In this document: piece after piece, positions 10,715 through 22,140 of the stretch
Position numbering within the stretch: position 1 is the first letter of the stretch
Layout of the letters: every line of letters begins with the position of its first letter
Assembly: GCA_963693085.1 (NCBI GenBank)
Contig: OY856409.1
Coordinates: 1,618,467,711-1,618,531,710, forward strand
Length of the DNA stretch: 64,000 bases
From: Alisma plantago-aquatica
Taxonomy: Eukaryota > Streptophyta > Magnoliopsida > Alismatales > Alismataceae
Direction: 5' to 3'
Position numbers and translations under genes: made by a program
The notes under the pieces: model-generated
Told to the model about the DNA's origin: nothing
The model's database searches: none
What the model saw: only the letters and a program-made list of their open reading frames with translations

Positions 10715-11950
10715 TGTTGGATCAAAGGGCTCTAGCGGAGGGGTGAATAGAGCTAAAAAGCACTTGAACAAAATCGATTAAGCCTTCAATTTACTTCAAG
10801 AAGTAGGATTGCAAATATAGAATTTGATGTTCAACTAAATATACATAGAAAGGGTGAGAGAGATTGAACAAGCACAAGAACAAACTATTTAGAGTGGTTC
10901 CAATCTCCAAACTTGGAGAAAGTCATTACACTACCTAGAGAGGTCAAGCTCTAGGTTTTGCAACCATTGAATACTTATATTTCATTATAAGACATACGAT
11001 AAGACCTTTCTTTTGTAGGGAAAGGATACAAAGCCTTCCTTTTTAAGGATCAAAAGGAGATAATAAACTATACAAGGTCTTACCTATCCTTTGAGCAAGA
11101 GTTTTTGACCTCTACAAGGGCTTACCCACTTTTGCAAGGAGATGGACACCTTCATCAAGGAGCTCCCCTTCTTGCAATAAGTCTTTTGTCTTGAAGAAAT
11201 TACTCACTCATCTCAAGGATCTTCAGCCTCACCTTGTCCTTCAACTTGGAGAAGCTTTCACCAACATAGCTTGAAGAAAGGGGTTAGAAGAAGCAAAGAT
11301 TGAGAGCTTCATAAGATTACAATGGGTAGCTCTTTCACCCATTGGCTATCTCACTCATATGGAAGTTTGGATTTATAAGCAAGAGAGAGAAAGGGGATCT
11401 CGTGGACAAAAAGCACTAAACTATAGCTAGGAGCTTGAATAGCATAAAGGAGCAAACTTAGAATGAATTCTAAGGGGTCCTATTTATAGTTGGGGATGTC
11501 CACTAGCCACTAGAAGCACTTGGCAATGAAATCTAGCCATTTGGGGGTGTTACAATGAATCTATGTTTGATGTTTGCAACACTTCAACAACTAGAATCAT
11601 TTTTTCTGTACATTCTGTACAGTCTAGTCAATTGAGTTTCTATAAAGGTAACTTGGCCGATAACACTATGCAAGCTAATTTTGAGTTGTTGGACAAATTT
11701 ATCCTGGATGAAATTTGACCGATGGATTAAAATTAGTTTTCCAGTGCTGGGTGTCGGCAGAGTTTATCCTAAGGTAAACTCACACGACCGTGAACATTTG
11801 CCAAGACCCATCCTAGGCGTCAATCAAGTTTCTAGGAGGAAAACTCGGGCGGTCAAACATTCTATGATGTATTTTGGAATAATGTCATTAAAGTGGTCAA
11901 ACATTAAAATTAAGTGCTCTTGATTTTTTCTCATCTTAGTTACAAGTCAT
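10715..11950 (-). mobile_element. 5' LTR of the copia element (right edge uncertain)
   Basis: The LTR begins on the plus strand with TGTTGGATCAAAGGGC right after the primer-binding site. I see no coding frame. The far edge is not resolved; 11950 is a guess bounded by the Cassandra remnant that begins near 12180. Between 11400 and 11930 are A/T-rich tracts and weak similarity to 4990-5030. Confidence 0.5.
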
Positions 11951-12179
11951 AGCATCAATACAGATGATTAAAAAAATTGTCCTAAGTGATTTAGGTCATT
12001 TTCCACAAAAGTGCATTTACATTGCTTTTGACTTGAACTTGATCAAGATATGGCTTGATTGAATTGATCCTTTTCATGTACCCAATACCTGAAATCAATC
12101 TCAAATAGACATATTAGATACATAAGAATGGAATGGTTAAGTCATCATCAAAATATGGACAATGTATAACTCTTATTTC

Positions 12180-12788
12180 AATAAGGGTCTATGGGACCAT
12201 TCGTCATTCCTAAAACTCTACTAGAGCCTTGGGTAGTGGGGAATTATAAATGATATCAAATCCAACTCCCCTCTAATAGGTGGGACACAATTGGTCCTGT
12301 GGCATGTCAGTTTTTGAGTCATGTAGTTCATGCATGTTGGACAACTCTATCCATGGTGAAGGAGCCACCCTTACATTGGTAGTCGTGATCAGGAGTTGGA
12401 TGTACATGGTCCATTTGGGTCTTCACTAAAATGGGAAAAGATTGTGGGGCCACATAGTTGAGCCTTGATGAGCATTTCAAGAGTCCAAGTGGGGAAGATT
12501 GTTACATCTAGTATTTAAGGCCTTGAATAATATGATTTTAAAAGAAATTGTTATACTATCCATATCACCAAGGTGCACCTTCTTTTCAAGGATACCGTCA
12601 CTAAGAAATTAGTAGCTAAGTGTGATCAACCCAGAGTAGTACTAGGACGGGTGACCAATCAAGATGTTGATCTTCACTTGTGCGTGAGTGAGGACAAAGT
12701 GCATAATCAAGGCCTATAGTAGTCTATGGAATCACTCGTCATTCATGAAATTATACTAAAGCTATGGGTAGTGGGATCTGGCATTACA
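12180..12788 (+). mobile_element. Cassandra-type TRIM, 5' LTR truncated
   Basis: The 3' LTR is 12500-12788 (289 bases), starting TGTTACATCTAGTA and ending GGCATTACA. A purine tract, AAGTGGGGAAGAT, stands just before it. Only the last ~70 bases of the 5' LTR remain (about 12180-12248, ending GGAATTATA), followed by AATGATATCAAATCC, a decayed initiator-tRNA primer-binding site. The LTR carries AGTAGTACTAGGACGGGTG (from 12635), the 5S rRNA internal promoter signature of Cassandra. There is no protein-coding capacity. It lies in opposite orientation to the complete copy at 14571-15405. Confidence 0.85.
12632..12672 (+). promoter_or_regulatory. 5S rRNA-like internal promoter box in the Cassandra LTR
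   Basis: The sequence GAGTAGTACTAGGACGGGTG matches the conserved 5S rRNA block that binds TFIIIA and directs RNA polymerase III. Flanking bases diverge from true 5S rRNA, so this is not a ribosomal gene. In Cassandra elements this block lies in the LTR and can drive their transcription. Confidence 0.8.
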
Positions 12789-13740
12789 CAAACCCACCAC
12801 CACCCTCCTTTCATCCACCACTCGCACCACCACTACTACCGAATCATCCAACTCCATCACACTCTCATCCACCTCAGCCAAAACCCCCATCTTTTTCAAT
12901 GTTGCATCCACCAACTTCACCACCACTAGATCCTCCTCTATTGTTGCTTCAGCCTCCTTCATTGCTATCTCATTCACCTCTGTCAAAAACTCCTACCACC
13001 TCCAAAACCACCTCAAACATAGGAACCTTCACTAGTTCTAAAACCACCACTAGATGATGCCTAGACTCACGCCACCACATAAGCAGGCACCATTATCTAA
13101 CATCATCCCCTAAACTACCTCTAACACCTACACTAGGGTGGCAACAACACCCTCTCCCGCACCCCCACTAAAGCTTGATCATCCTCATTTCCACCAGTTC
13201 CACCTCAAACTCAACTATCTAAGTTGCCTGAGATATTCTAATCCATGTCTACTACCATGTTCTCCTCCTGCATCACCTATGCATGTGCTACCTCTAACTT
13301 ATCCATAGTAGTCACCGCCAACACCAACTACTCCACCATGGCCATAACTAGGGTCCCCGAGATCCACCAACATCTACACCCCCAACACGACCTCCAACTC
13401 TTAAAACCATGACCACACTCAAATTTCCTCCCCCCTTCTCGACCTACAGATGCTCTACCATTTCTACCACCAAAACCACTTCCCACTCCTCCTACACCAC
13501 TCAAGATCCTCCACTAAGACCACCTGTAGATGCTCCACCATGTCTACCAATAAACAAAGTCTATCACCACTTCTTGCTCCTCTCGTACCACTCCAACTCC
13601 TCCACAAAACCACCTCCTCCACCAAAACCACCTCTTAATTTGCATCCTACACCACATTGTGGTCCTCCACCAGAGGCCATCCCAGATCATCCACCAAAAC
13701 CACCACCCAAGCCTACTCAAACACATTGAATCATCTTCTT
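12789..13740 (+). repeat. CCA/CCT-rich low-complexity region
   Basis: The plus strand is a run of imperfect CCA, CCT and ACC triplets. Frames such as 12764-13057 and 13409-13729 therefore translate to proline-, threonine- and histidine-rich strings with PPP and KPP motifs. They resemble extensin-like or proline-rich cell-wall proteins, but the frames are short, shift repeatedly, and have no signal peptide. I read it as a decayed simple repeat or a decayed proline-rich gene. Confidence 0.5.
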
Positions 13741-14038
13741 AAACTGCCTCCAACTCCTGAAAAAAGTCCACCCTACTTTTGAATCTCCTTGTCTTCCAAC
13801 ACCGCCCTTTAAAGAAACACACAATTGGAACCACCCTCCAACTCCAATGTAATGCCTAATATCACCTCCAAACTCCCCATTGTCTCTCAGCCATCCCACG
13901 AACTTGAACATATCATCCTTAAATAAGATCCCATCTTGTAACCTACAAAAGAAACAACAAAAGGAAGGAACCACATGGATGAGAAGGCTTGCACATCAAA
14001 GTAATTAGGAGAGAGAAAGATAAGCATCAGCAAGGTCT
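13741..14038. other. Unassigned intergenic stretch
   Basis: No gene, RNA or repeat is recognised between the CCA-rich region and the hAT target-site duplication. It is the sequence into which the hAT inserted. Confidence 0.4.
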
Positions 14039-14046
14039 CACGCAAC

Positions 14047-14570
14047 CAGGGCCAGCCCATTGGGGGGGGCCAACCTGGGCGACGACCAGCAGGCCCAACA
14101 AAGTGGGGGGCCATAATTTTATTTTTCTAAATATCTCTTGTTGTTTTAAAATCCCAATTTGTGCCATTTGTGACTTCCTCTAACCCTTCAACAGTTACGC
14201 TCCCCAATCCCATTCGTTCTGCTTGTTCATGTTTGGCAGATTCTACTACAGCGGCAGTGCTGCTCCTCCACAGAAGTCCATGACGCCTCTTGCCATCATG
14301 TACATTTGGTGCCTCTTGTTCTCCTTGTCCGCAGACTCCGCTTCTCCTAATCTGCAGACATCCATGAGGACCACGACAACTCTTTCTATCATGTTGCTGT
14401 AGCCGGCACCAAACATTTCACTGACAACCACAGGCACGAGGCAAGAACCGAGAAGGATCCTTGCTCTTCCCCCTGAAAGACCATCCATACAGGACAATCC
14501 AGAACTGACAACGGAGGTTCAAGTGTTATATATATAATTCTGGTTTGAACTTGGCATCTTTCATTGCAGA
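14047..14570 (+). other. hAT 5' terminal and leader sequence
   Basis: After the terminal repeat comes a G-rich segment (14054-14111), common in this hAT group. A mixed C/T-rich leader follows with no sustained frame. The leader continues after the Cassandra at 15411-15615 and after the CACTA at 22730-23402, then joins the coding part at 37016. TTTGGCAG at 37040-37047 could be an intron acceptor. Confidence 0.6.
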
Positions 14571-14702
14571 TGTAATGCCTGAGCCCACTTTCCTAGGCTC
14601 TAGTAGAGTTTGAGGAATGACAACTGGCCCCACACACCACCACTAGCCTTAACTGCGCACTTTGTCCTCACTGACGCGCAAGCCAGGATCAACTTCCCGA
14701 CT

Positions 14703-14742
14703 GGTCACCAATCCTAGTACTACTCCAAGATGAGCATGCTTA
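14703..14742 (-). promoter_or_regulatory. 5S rRNA-like box, left Cassandra LTR
   Basis: The minus strand reads GGAGTAGTACTAGGATTGGT and then GACC, with GCATGCT upstream. This is the 5S rRNA region containing the polymerase III internal control elements. The matching box in the right LTR is at 15247-15286. Confidence 0.85.
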
Positions 14743-15246
14743 ACTATGGAGTTCTTTAGTGATGGGCTCCCAGAAAAGGAGGTGCACCTTGGTGATATGG
14801 GTAGTCCAATCATTCCTTTTAAGAGTGTTTTATCTGAGGCCTCAAATCCTGGGATGTTACAATCTCCCCCACTTTGACTCTTGACATCCTCGTCAAGGCT
14901 CAACTATAAGGCCTCATAATCTCTTCCCCATTTCAGTGCAAACCCACAATGGCCCATGGACACCCAGCTCCCTGATCACGGAATACCAGCACAAGGGTGG
15001 CTATGTCAACCATGGACAACCCTTTCCTACATTCCTGGAGTGCACGGCTCAAGACTGGCATGCCATGTCCATGTGGGCCCCACCTACTGGAGGGGAATTG
15101 GCTCTGATACCATTTGTAATGTCTGGGCCCACTGCCCTAGGCTCTAGTAGAGTTTCAGGAATGACGACTGGCCCCACAGACCACCACTAGCCTTAACTGC
15201 GCACTTTGTCCTCACTGACGCGCAAGCCAGGATCAACTTCCCGACT

Positions 15247-15286
15247 GGTCACCCATCCTAGTACTACTCCAAGCTGGGCATGCTTA
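15247..15286 (-). promoter_or_regulatory. 5S rRNA-like box, right (5') Cassandra LTR
   Basis: The minus strand reads GGAGTAGTACTAGGATGGGT and then GACC, closer to true 5S rRNA than the left copy (ATGGG against ATTGG). Being in the 5' LTR, this is the one that would start a full-length transcript. Confidence 0.85.
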
Positions 15287-15410
15287 ACTATGGAGTTCTT
15301 TAGTGATGGGCTCCCGGAAAAGGAGGTGCACCTTGGTGATATGGGTAGTCCAATCATTCCTTTTAAGAGTTTTTTATCTGAGGCCTCAAATCCTGGGATG
15401 TTATAGCAGA

Positions 15411-15615
15411 CTTTAGTGGCTAAGTTGCAGGGGAAAGATTAGTTTGCTGAGTGGATTGAAAATCTCTTCACTCATTCTTACCCTAGTTGCTGACTCGCAT
15501 ACGTTCTTACTCAATGACATATTACTATTGTCTTTCATAACTTGTTGTCATTGTATAAATTATTTTTCTAGTCTTCTTTTGAATGTTTAACTAAGAAAGG
15601 CTCCTTCACAATTAT
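15411..15615 (+). other. hAT leader fragment between Cassandra and CACTA
   Basis: About 200 bases of non-coding hAT sequence lie between two insertions. The last three bases, TAT, are the CACTA target site. Nothing else is recognised. Confidence 0.5.
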
Positions 15616-16501
15616 CACTACTACAGAAAAGGCCTTTGGCGTCGGTTATTTAGAGCCTTTAGCGTCGGTTTCCAAGCGACACCTAAGTAGGTGCCACTAA
15701 AGGTCAAAACCTTCAGGGTCAGTTTCTAACTGACGCCATAACCCTTACCGCCACCGAAAATACACCAGCAAGGGAACTATAAGCGTCAGTTCTTAACAAA
15801 AACCAACACTATATCATGATCAAAGACGCCCGTTATTAAAGAAACACCGACGCCATAATCCTTCCCGCCACCGAAAACGCAACAGCAAGGGAACTATAAG
15901 CGTCGATTAGTAAAGAAAACTGACACTATATCATGGTTAAATGCGTCAGTTATTAAACAATAATCGACGCCATATCCCTGCCAACATGGCCGTGCTTCCC
16001 AACATGTCCGTGGTACCTAGCCACAATAGGTGTCGGTTCTTACAGATAACCGACACCAGCCATGGAAGAGATGTCTATTTTTTGCTAATAACTGACGTTG
16101 TATGTCTTTGTTGTTGGTTTTATACAAATAACTGATGCCTATGTTCTGATTTTTTTTCTTATCAGTTTGCAGGCCTACTGTATGGCTGGTCAGTAGGATG
16201 CAAAACCTACAGTTCAGTTTTGAACTGTAGGTTTACAACATCCATTGATATCAGCCAACAACGGGCCACAAACCTGCAAAGTTATTCACATTTAGACACA
16301 TGTATTGATCGGATATATGTAGAAACCTGCAAAGTCATTCACATTCACATTCAGTTCCATTCATTTCATCTCTTTTCACATTCAGACATTCATGTATTGA
16401 TCAGAAAAAGTCATTCACATTCACACATATGACAATTTCGAAAAAGTCATTCACATTCACACAAAAATAATTATGAGAACAACGTTTTGAAATATCATTC
16501 T

Positions 16502-17511
16502 TTATTCATCATTGTCATCATTGTCAACAGATACCCAATTATATTTAAAAATTCCCACTACTTGTAGGGATTTTTCCCATTCTTCTCTTACAACATCTAA
16601 TTCCTTCCTCGTATAGGGAGTATGTACATCTAATAACGTTCCACCTGTACTGAAGTCAGTTTTAAACACCTGTAAAGAGAATGATGTATACATATAATTA
16701 ATAATATATAATAAGATTGATATATTTCATATTATCTAATGAGACTATATATAATACCTTATGTATAGTATCGATTTCCATTGCGGCATATTTGATGATT
16801 AGGTCCATAAGTCGCATCACATAGTAGGCACATGCCCAGCCGTTGTCTTGTGTAGCAAACAATAAATTGAAACATACAAAATATTCAAAAATACAAATAA
16901 GCACAGTTCACATAAATAATATATACATTGGAGTCGGGAAATTACATTCACATTCTCCCAAATTAGTGGCTGATTCTTTTTCCTGGGGACCTTTCCTCCA
17001 GCTTTTATGAACTCTTATAAAGCCCTACATGTTAATGTAGCACATTAAGTTGCATAATTAAATAGTAATGTAATACCAGATATTAACGGATATAAAAATA
17101 TGAAATATTTCTCATTGGAATAATGGCCTTTTCGTTATGTGTCCATATAATGTATTCAATTCGTTCCCCACAAGATCTAGATAATAGATAGTGAACGTCT
17201 TGGGGACAATAACTAGTAACTCCCAATGCCTACCACTATAGGTAAAAAAGTAAAAAATTAATAACTCAAAATCCACAATAAAAATGTAATTTTCTTAAGT
17301 CCAAATTATAAGCAAAGTAAACTTACTCGACATTGAATGGAGATATTATCACCGTCTTCTTATTTTTACCAATATATTCAAAATCAACACAGCAATATGA
17401 AGTAACTGAAGAAGGGTCTATATCTACAAGACTAATCAAAGATGGAACCAAAAATCCCACATGGGAAAATACAAAATCTGTACATATAATGTGTAAGTGG
17501 CTGCAAAACAT
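16502..17511 (-). pseudogene. Ulp1-type cysteine protease domain of the CACTA element
   Basis: Reading leftwards are YIGKNKKTVIISPFN (17323-17511), then a diverged stretch resembling the tryptophan/DSL part of the peptidase, then QDNGWACAYYVMRLMDLII (16698-16904). In that last motif the conserved Gln and catalytic Cys of the C48 (Ulp1) family are visible. The end is YTRKELDVVREEWEKSL (16502-16693), the usual tail of plant transposon Ulp1 proteins. The pieces are separated by AT-rich stretches that could be introns (16690-16750, 16900-17040) or decay. In plants such genes ride in CACTA and MULE elements; the role in transposition is not settled. Confidence 0.75.
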
Positions 17512-17742
17512 GTATTACGTATGCATTAATATATAAGAAACCAGATCACCGTATATAAAATAAGGTATACATATGTATAAACAAGATCTCACCATATCCA
17601 CAACTCTATCATAGATGTGTTCAGCCAATCATAATGAAACAACTCCAAAATATCTTGTATAAATAGCTTGTTATCATATGATTGACCTGCATTAATACGT
17701 ATGCATTAATGTGTATGCAAAACTTGTATTACGTATGCATTA

Positions 17743-18350
17743 CTACGTATGCAAAACTTGTATAAATAGATTGTTATCGTATGATTGACCTACAACATCC
17801 TCCGGAATAGTGACATTTATAGGGAAATTTGAATCATGTTCGCCTATCCATACTGCCATACCACTACAATTAGGACCTAACGAGGTGTGTAGGTCCCTTG
17901 GAAGCCAACTTAGTACTTTAGGAGGTGGAGGTGGAGGCCGAGATGTAGTGGGTGTCTTCCTTTTGACCTGTATATATAATTTCAGATCAATTGACTCATA
18001 TATATACACACTAACAAATTAACGTAATGTAAATTTACCATACAATATTAGTATAGACGCCATCTGCTTTGGGCCACATTATCACTCTACCTTCTGCCTC
18101 ACCAAGCGTTTCAGAATCTGAGTGGGTATATGGCAGTAGAAGATCCCTTCAATTAGGGAGTATATGTATCGGGCTCACACGCACCACACCAGTTGGTACT
18201 GTAGTCCCATGAAACATCTTCCCTGGAAGGGTTGGGTAACCCTATGCCTATGCAATGATATATGCTTGATTTCTTAGACGGCATGGCTTCAACCCCTACA
18301 AATTTACGTAAAGAATGTTATATACATATATACATAAACATATCATCTTA
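17743..18350 (-). pseudogene. Central exon-like part of the CACTA accessory gene
   Basis: The minus frame at 17743-18009 has a basic, proline-rich start (KRKTPTTSRPPPPPP) followed by CSGMAVWIGEHDSNFPINVT, which resembles the central domain found between Transposase_24 and Ulp1 in plant transposon proteins. To its right (18040-18340) are fragments without a clear match. Likely an exon of the same minus-strand gene, but I am not sure of the domain name. Confidence 0.4.
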
Positions 18351-18409
18351 AAAAGACTAGCTACTATATATGTCATAAAATACTTACAACGGACGTACTA
18401 GGTGGTGGG

Positions 18410-20097
18410 TCTACATGATTACTCCCAACCTCTACAGTAGGAGAAGAGCGGCCCGCCATAGATACTGTATGAGTGGCAGTCTGAGACACCTGCCACTTGC
18501 TAATTGCTTCATTGACTCTCTTATCAAGTGTTTCCTCGACTCTCCTTTCAATTAATTGATCTACCTATACATGGACAAAAGAAATGCTAGCTTCTGATGA
18601 TTGAATTCTCTTTCACAATAACATTCTAAAAAAAGAATAATTTACCTCAGCTTGTGAAAGTCCCGCTCTTGGGACTGGTTTGTGTTGTGATGGACCAAAG
18701 AACGCTTTGATGCCCACACAAGTACCTACACCCCTAACATGTCTAGGATGCTCTGGGTTACCCAGAGCAACTATCAATTCATCCCTTGTGCCCTCGGGGA
18801 TGAACTTGCCTTCCTTCCTCTGCTCATTCAACTCCCGCTAATCGACATCAACAGAAATTGGTAAGTAAACATAACAATAATCAATATCGATCGATTGCTC
18901 TAAGAGATAAATTTTACCATTTTTGCAGCCACCTCAACAGTTGCGGGCTTCGTTATATCTCCCTTCTTGTTTTGCCTCCCAGCTATCCACATAGCATGGC
19001 GAGGTAGAGGTGAGGGACCAACAGTAGAGGACTCCTAAGTAGCAGCAAACTAAGTAGTAGACTCATCTTGTAGTCTTTAGCGAACGCCTGCATAGCCTCT
19101 TGGACCCATTATGTGGTCATGCACATTCAGTGCACGCCTTGCTCTTTGAGCATCACGGATAGCCTTGTTAGTAAGCACATTGATTTGGTTAGTAACACTA
19201 AAGGTTAATCTTGAATAGGTGAATACATAAGAACGTATATTAATTAAATTGGGAGTGGTTCTTAATACCTTGAATTCATCCATTTTTCTTTGGGTAACAA
19301 ACTCCTCCTGGTCTTTGGTGTCTAGGTAGTTCCATTGCTCAGTGGCTGCCTTCTACCTAAATTTATTTTTTAAAGAGAATACAAACAAAAATTATTAGTG
19401 TAGAGTTAGTCAAAAAGTGATTAATGTTTAGAATTGGAAATCAATCAAGAACCTCTTCTGAGTATCACATATGTAATCTTGGGTGAGATTTGTCCTATAG
19501 TTCATTAGGACCCTCCCATAGCATTGCATCACATATTTACATTGTAGCTTTTCATCCAGATCAAATATACTATGCAAAATAGAATTTCTATTAACTAGTA
19601 TCCTAAAAATTAGTAATCTACAAAAATAGAATTGCAAATAATAATAACTCACGCATAGTTCCTTCCATACTAAGCCTTTCTTCGCCTTAGGAACTTTATG
19701 CCAGGATTCAAAAATAGGACTACAATGGATGTGAATAAGAACCCCAAGATATGAAATAAATGAGTTGCAGTTCACTCCAACTGGATTTCCTACATGATCA
19801 AAATCCACAGCCAGTTTGGGTCCATTGCCCCTTTGTTGTAGTAACTTGTTCATCATTTTGATGCCCCTCACTTTCTCAATTTTTTTTGCTGCTCGTCAAG
19901 TGCACCAATTTCTTCAGGGGGTACGTCACCAACCTAAAATTTGACAAAAAAACACACTTACAAGATAAAATTATAAATGAACATATAGATAGAAACCTTA
20001 GGGATATATTTTTAAAACTTACATTGTGAGGCGGCACACTGACGTCCTCACCCTCACGATAATCATTAGCACGGTCATCAGGAGAATGCTTAGCCAT
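18410..20097 (-). pseudogene. Transposase_24-like part of the CACTA accessory gene
   Basis: Minus-strand exons in order are a start near 20097 (MAKHSPDDRANDY), then 19428-19871 with a basic lead-in, VDFDHVGNPVGVNCNSFISY and WHKVPKAKKGLVWKELC. The last two match the Transposase_24 pattern of GQPVG...N and VP..K..IW. After a gap, 18613-18831 gives GTRDELIVALGNPEHPRHVRG, the DELT.ALGNPEH.GRVRG motif of the same family. An acidic/basic stretch with Q-rich lead-in lies at 19077-19283. The breaks look like introns with some decay. In CACTA elements this is the DNA-binding accessory gene beside the missing TNP2 gene. Confidence 0.75.
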
Positions 20098-20100
20098 CTA

Positions 20101-20220
20101 AAAGTTCACATTCACATTGTAAAGTTCACATTGTAAAGTTGTAAAGTTTACATTCACATTGTAAAGTAATTCACATTGTAAAGTTCACATTCAGATTGTA
20201 AAGTTTCAGAAAAATAAAAC
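20101..20220. repeat. Short tandem repeat, AAAGTTCACATTCACATTGT type
   Basis: Units of AAAGTTCACATT, CACATTGT and AAAGTT recur between 20102 and 20205 with small changes. A related TCATTCACATTCACA repeat occurs at 16330-16460 near the other side of the same CACTA element. They are probably AT-rich filler that has expanded locally. Confidence 0.6.
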
Positions 20221-20373
20221 ATATAAAAAATATAAACATGCATGCCTCTAATATTGTGATCTTTTATCAATTAACAATCCTTCGTTGTGATCTCCACACA
20301 CATACAAGTCATCATTAGATTCAATATTTGGTGGTGTTGGCAACCCAACTGAGAATGGACTGGAGTCATCATA

Positions 20374-20820
20374 CTTATCCTAGTACTCTTCTTCATCTAT
20401 ATGATATTCAATGAACATTCTTTTACCATGAAGAACAACTGACCATTTATCATTTGTAGGATCATCGATATAAAATACTTGTTTCGCCTGTGATGCCAAT
20501 ATGAATGGTTCACCCTTCTCACCAATCTTTTCAAAGTTCACTAATGTGAAACCCAATTCATCCACTATAACTCCTTTGGTGTTATCAACCCAATTACATT
20601 TAAATAGCAGAATTCTGAAATCTACGTAGTCAAACTCTCATATGTCTTCAATAACACTGTAATATGACATTTTAGCTTCACGTGGACTCTTATCCTTTGC
20701 ACTTGCAAAAAACAATGAAGACGCTTGAAGGGTGACCCCACTATTTTGGACGACACACTTATCATCTTGACACTTTGTGTAATATGAGAATCCATTTATG
20801 TCAAACCCTTCATAAGACAT
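20374..20820 (-). pseudogene. DUF4216-like C-terminal part of the CACTA TNP2 gene
   Basis: The minus strand first encodes MSYEGFDINGFSYYTKCQDD, KCVVQNSGVTLQASS and SYYSVIEDI (20638-20820). After a break come DELGFTLVNFEKIGEKGEPF and ILASQAKQVFYIDDP...WSVVL (20380-20565). This is the DUF4216 domain that normally follows the Transposase_21 catalytic core in TNP2. The core itself should lie to the right (20821-22100) but only non-coding sequence is there, so it was deleted. Confidence 0.85.
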
Positions 20821-22140
20821 TATACACTTACACCCTAAGTGAGATTAGGTATTCAAGAACAGTCCCAAATCCGGGACTATCCAAGATTTACTCCTAATGA
20901 GTAAATCTTGGATGGGTTTCTAGGCCAACAAAATATAACACCAGTCCCTTGTTCACAACCCCATTCAACACACAATTTTCTTATAAAAACACTTGTGGAC
21001 AGCGATAACTACATATCAATGCTTCCTAAATTAATCAATGTATTATTTTATAACACAAATTGTAGTGGGTAGAACATAGCAAAAAACTCAACATTTCACA
21101 ACAAAAACATGTCCTTAGCCTAATATTAAGATATTTGTAACAAAAATCGTGGTAGTTATACCATAGAAAATTAAGTAGCATGCCTAATATATAATAAAAG
21201 CAACATTTTTCCAGATTGTTATAATGATAATTATAATGTATGGGTAAAAAACCTCAAAATCACATTTGACTTGAGAAACCTAGGGTTCAATTAGGAAATG
21301 TCATTGTGCGTGATATAGGAGTTCAGTTGGAATAAGTCTCATCAAGAAAGTTAGACCGAAAGGAAATTCTAGTTTAGGAGAGTGACTATACATTTATAAT
21401 TGTGAGTAAAATTTGAACTTGACATAGAGTAAAGAGATTTTCTATCACACACAGACCTTGGGAATAGACTTACTAAAATAGAACCATTATATGGAACTAA
21501 TCCCACATTATACACATACTTTTCCAGAGTAAGATAATGTGCACTTCATGGAATTATTAAGATCTGAATATAAGTGGTTTCTACCTACTTTCATGGGATT
21601 TTATATCATTCGAGTCTTCCATTTAAGGCATTATATGCATTGGATCCCCTTGTATTGAGGATATGAATCCCATGTGATACACAAGGTTGAGAATATTTCA
21701 CCATACTAAGAATATACTATAGCATGTCCTCTCTAAATCTGGGTTCATCATATACATCCAAATTAGATACGCAACTAGACATTCATTTAGGTGTTCCTGA
21801 TAACTCCCATGTATACACAACTAGACATTCATATAGTTGCGGTGCATAGTAGTGGAGGAAGCACACCTTTCAATAGCAGGGGCGGAGAAGTAGGAGAGAA
21901 GTGGTGGCATACCTCTAACAGTGGCGGTGAGAGCTCTAGTAGCAGCAGCCGGTGAGATCCAGAAGCGGCGGTCCAGTAGTGGCGGTCAGCGAGCTCCAGA
22001 AGCAGCGGTAGGTGTAGCGGCAGCAGGGCAGACGCAACGGCGACAGAGAGATCGGCGGCGGAGAGAAATCGCCAGAGACCTAACCTCAATAGTCGGGAAT
22101 GAAATAGAGAAAGGGGAAGATTCTGGCTCGCGTGGGTGCT
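20821..22140 (-). other. CACTA 5' region without the transposase core
   Basis: The right part (21829-22145) is GC-rich with AGCAGCGG-type repeats, giving open but compositionally biased frames on both strands; I read it as the element's leader rather than a gene. Leftwards to 20830 it is AT-rich and non-coding. No RNA gene or captured host exon is recognised. Confidence 0.5.

Larger units (their letters stand above)
2445..11950 (-). mobile_element. Decayed SIRE-like Ty1/copia retrotransposon
   Basis: On the minus strand the order is LTR, primer-binding site, gag, zinc knuckle, protease, integrase, reverse transcriptase, RNase H, then a further reading frame, then a purine tract at 2445-2454. 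Protease-integrase-RT-RNase H is the copia order. An extra frame after pol, followed by a long spacer and a GGGGGAGA tract, is typical of the SIRE/Maximus lineage. All frames carry stops or shifts, so the copy is dead. The right LTR edge is uncertain and no matching left LTR was found, so the element is probably truncated on the left. Outer coordinates are approximate. Confidence 0.65.
14571..15405 (-). mobile_element. Complete Cassandra TRIM retrotransposon
   Basis: Two 291-base LTRs (14571-14861 and 15115-15405) begin TGTAATG and end GGGATGTTACA, or TTATA in the right copy. Both sides carry the 5-base duplication GCAGA (14566-14570 and 15406-15410). The minus strand of 15099-15112 is TGGTATCAGAGCCA, the initiator-tRNA primer site. 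The purine tract is the minus strand of 14862-14876. These give minus orientation, with the right LTR being 5'. The 253-base interior encodes nothing. The LTRs differ at 7 of their first 78 bases by my count, so the insertion is not recent. It depends on another element for its enzymes. Confidence 0.95.

Noticed and set aside
12764..13729. Extensin-like proline-rich protein gene
   Set aside because: Frames are short and shifting, there is no signal peptide or SPPPP repeat, and the base pattern is a decayed CCA/CCT simple repeat.
14703..15286. 5S rRNA gene
   Set aside because: Only about 40 bases around the internal promoter match, and they lie within LTRs with TG...CA ends, primer site and duplication: a Cassandra TRIM.
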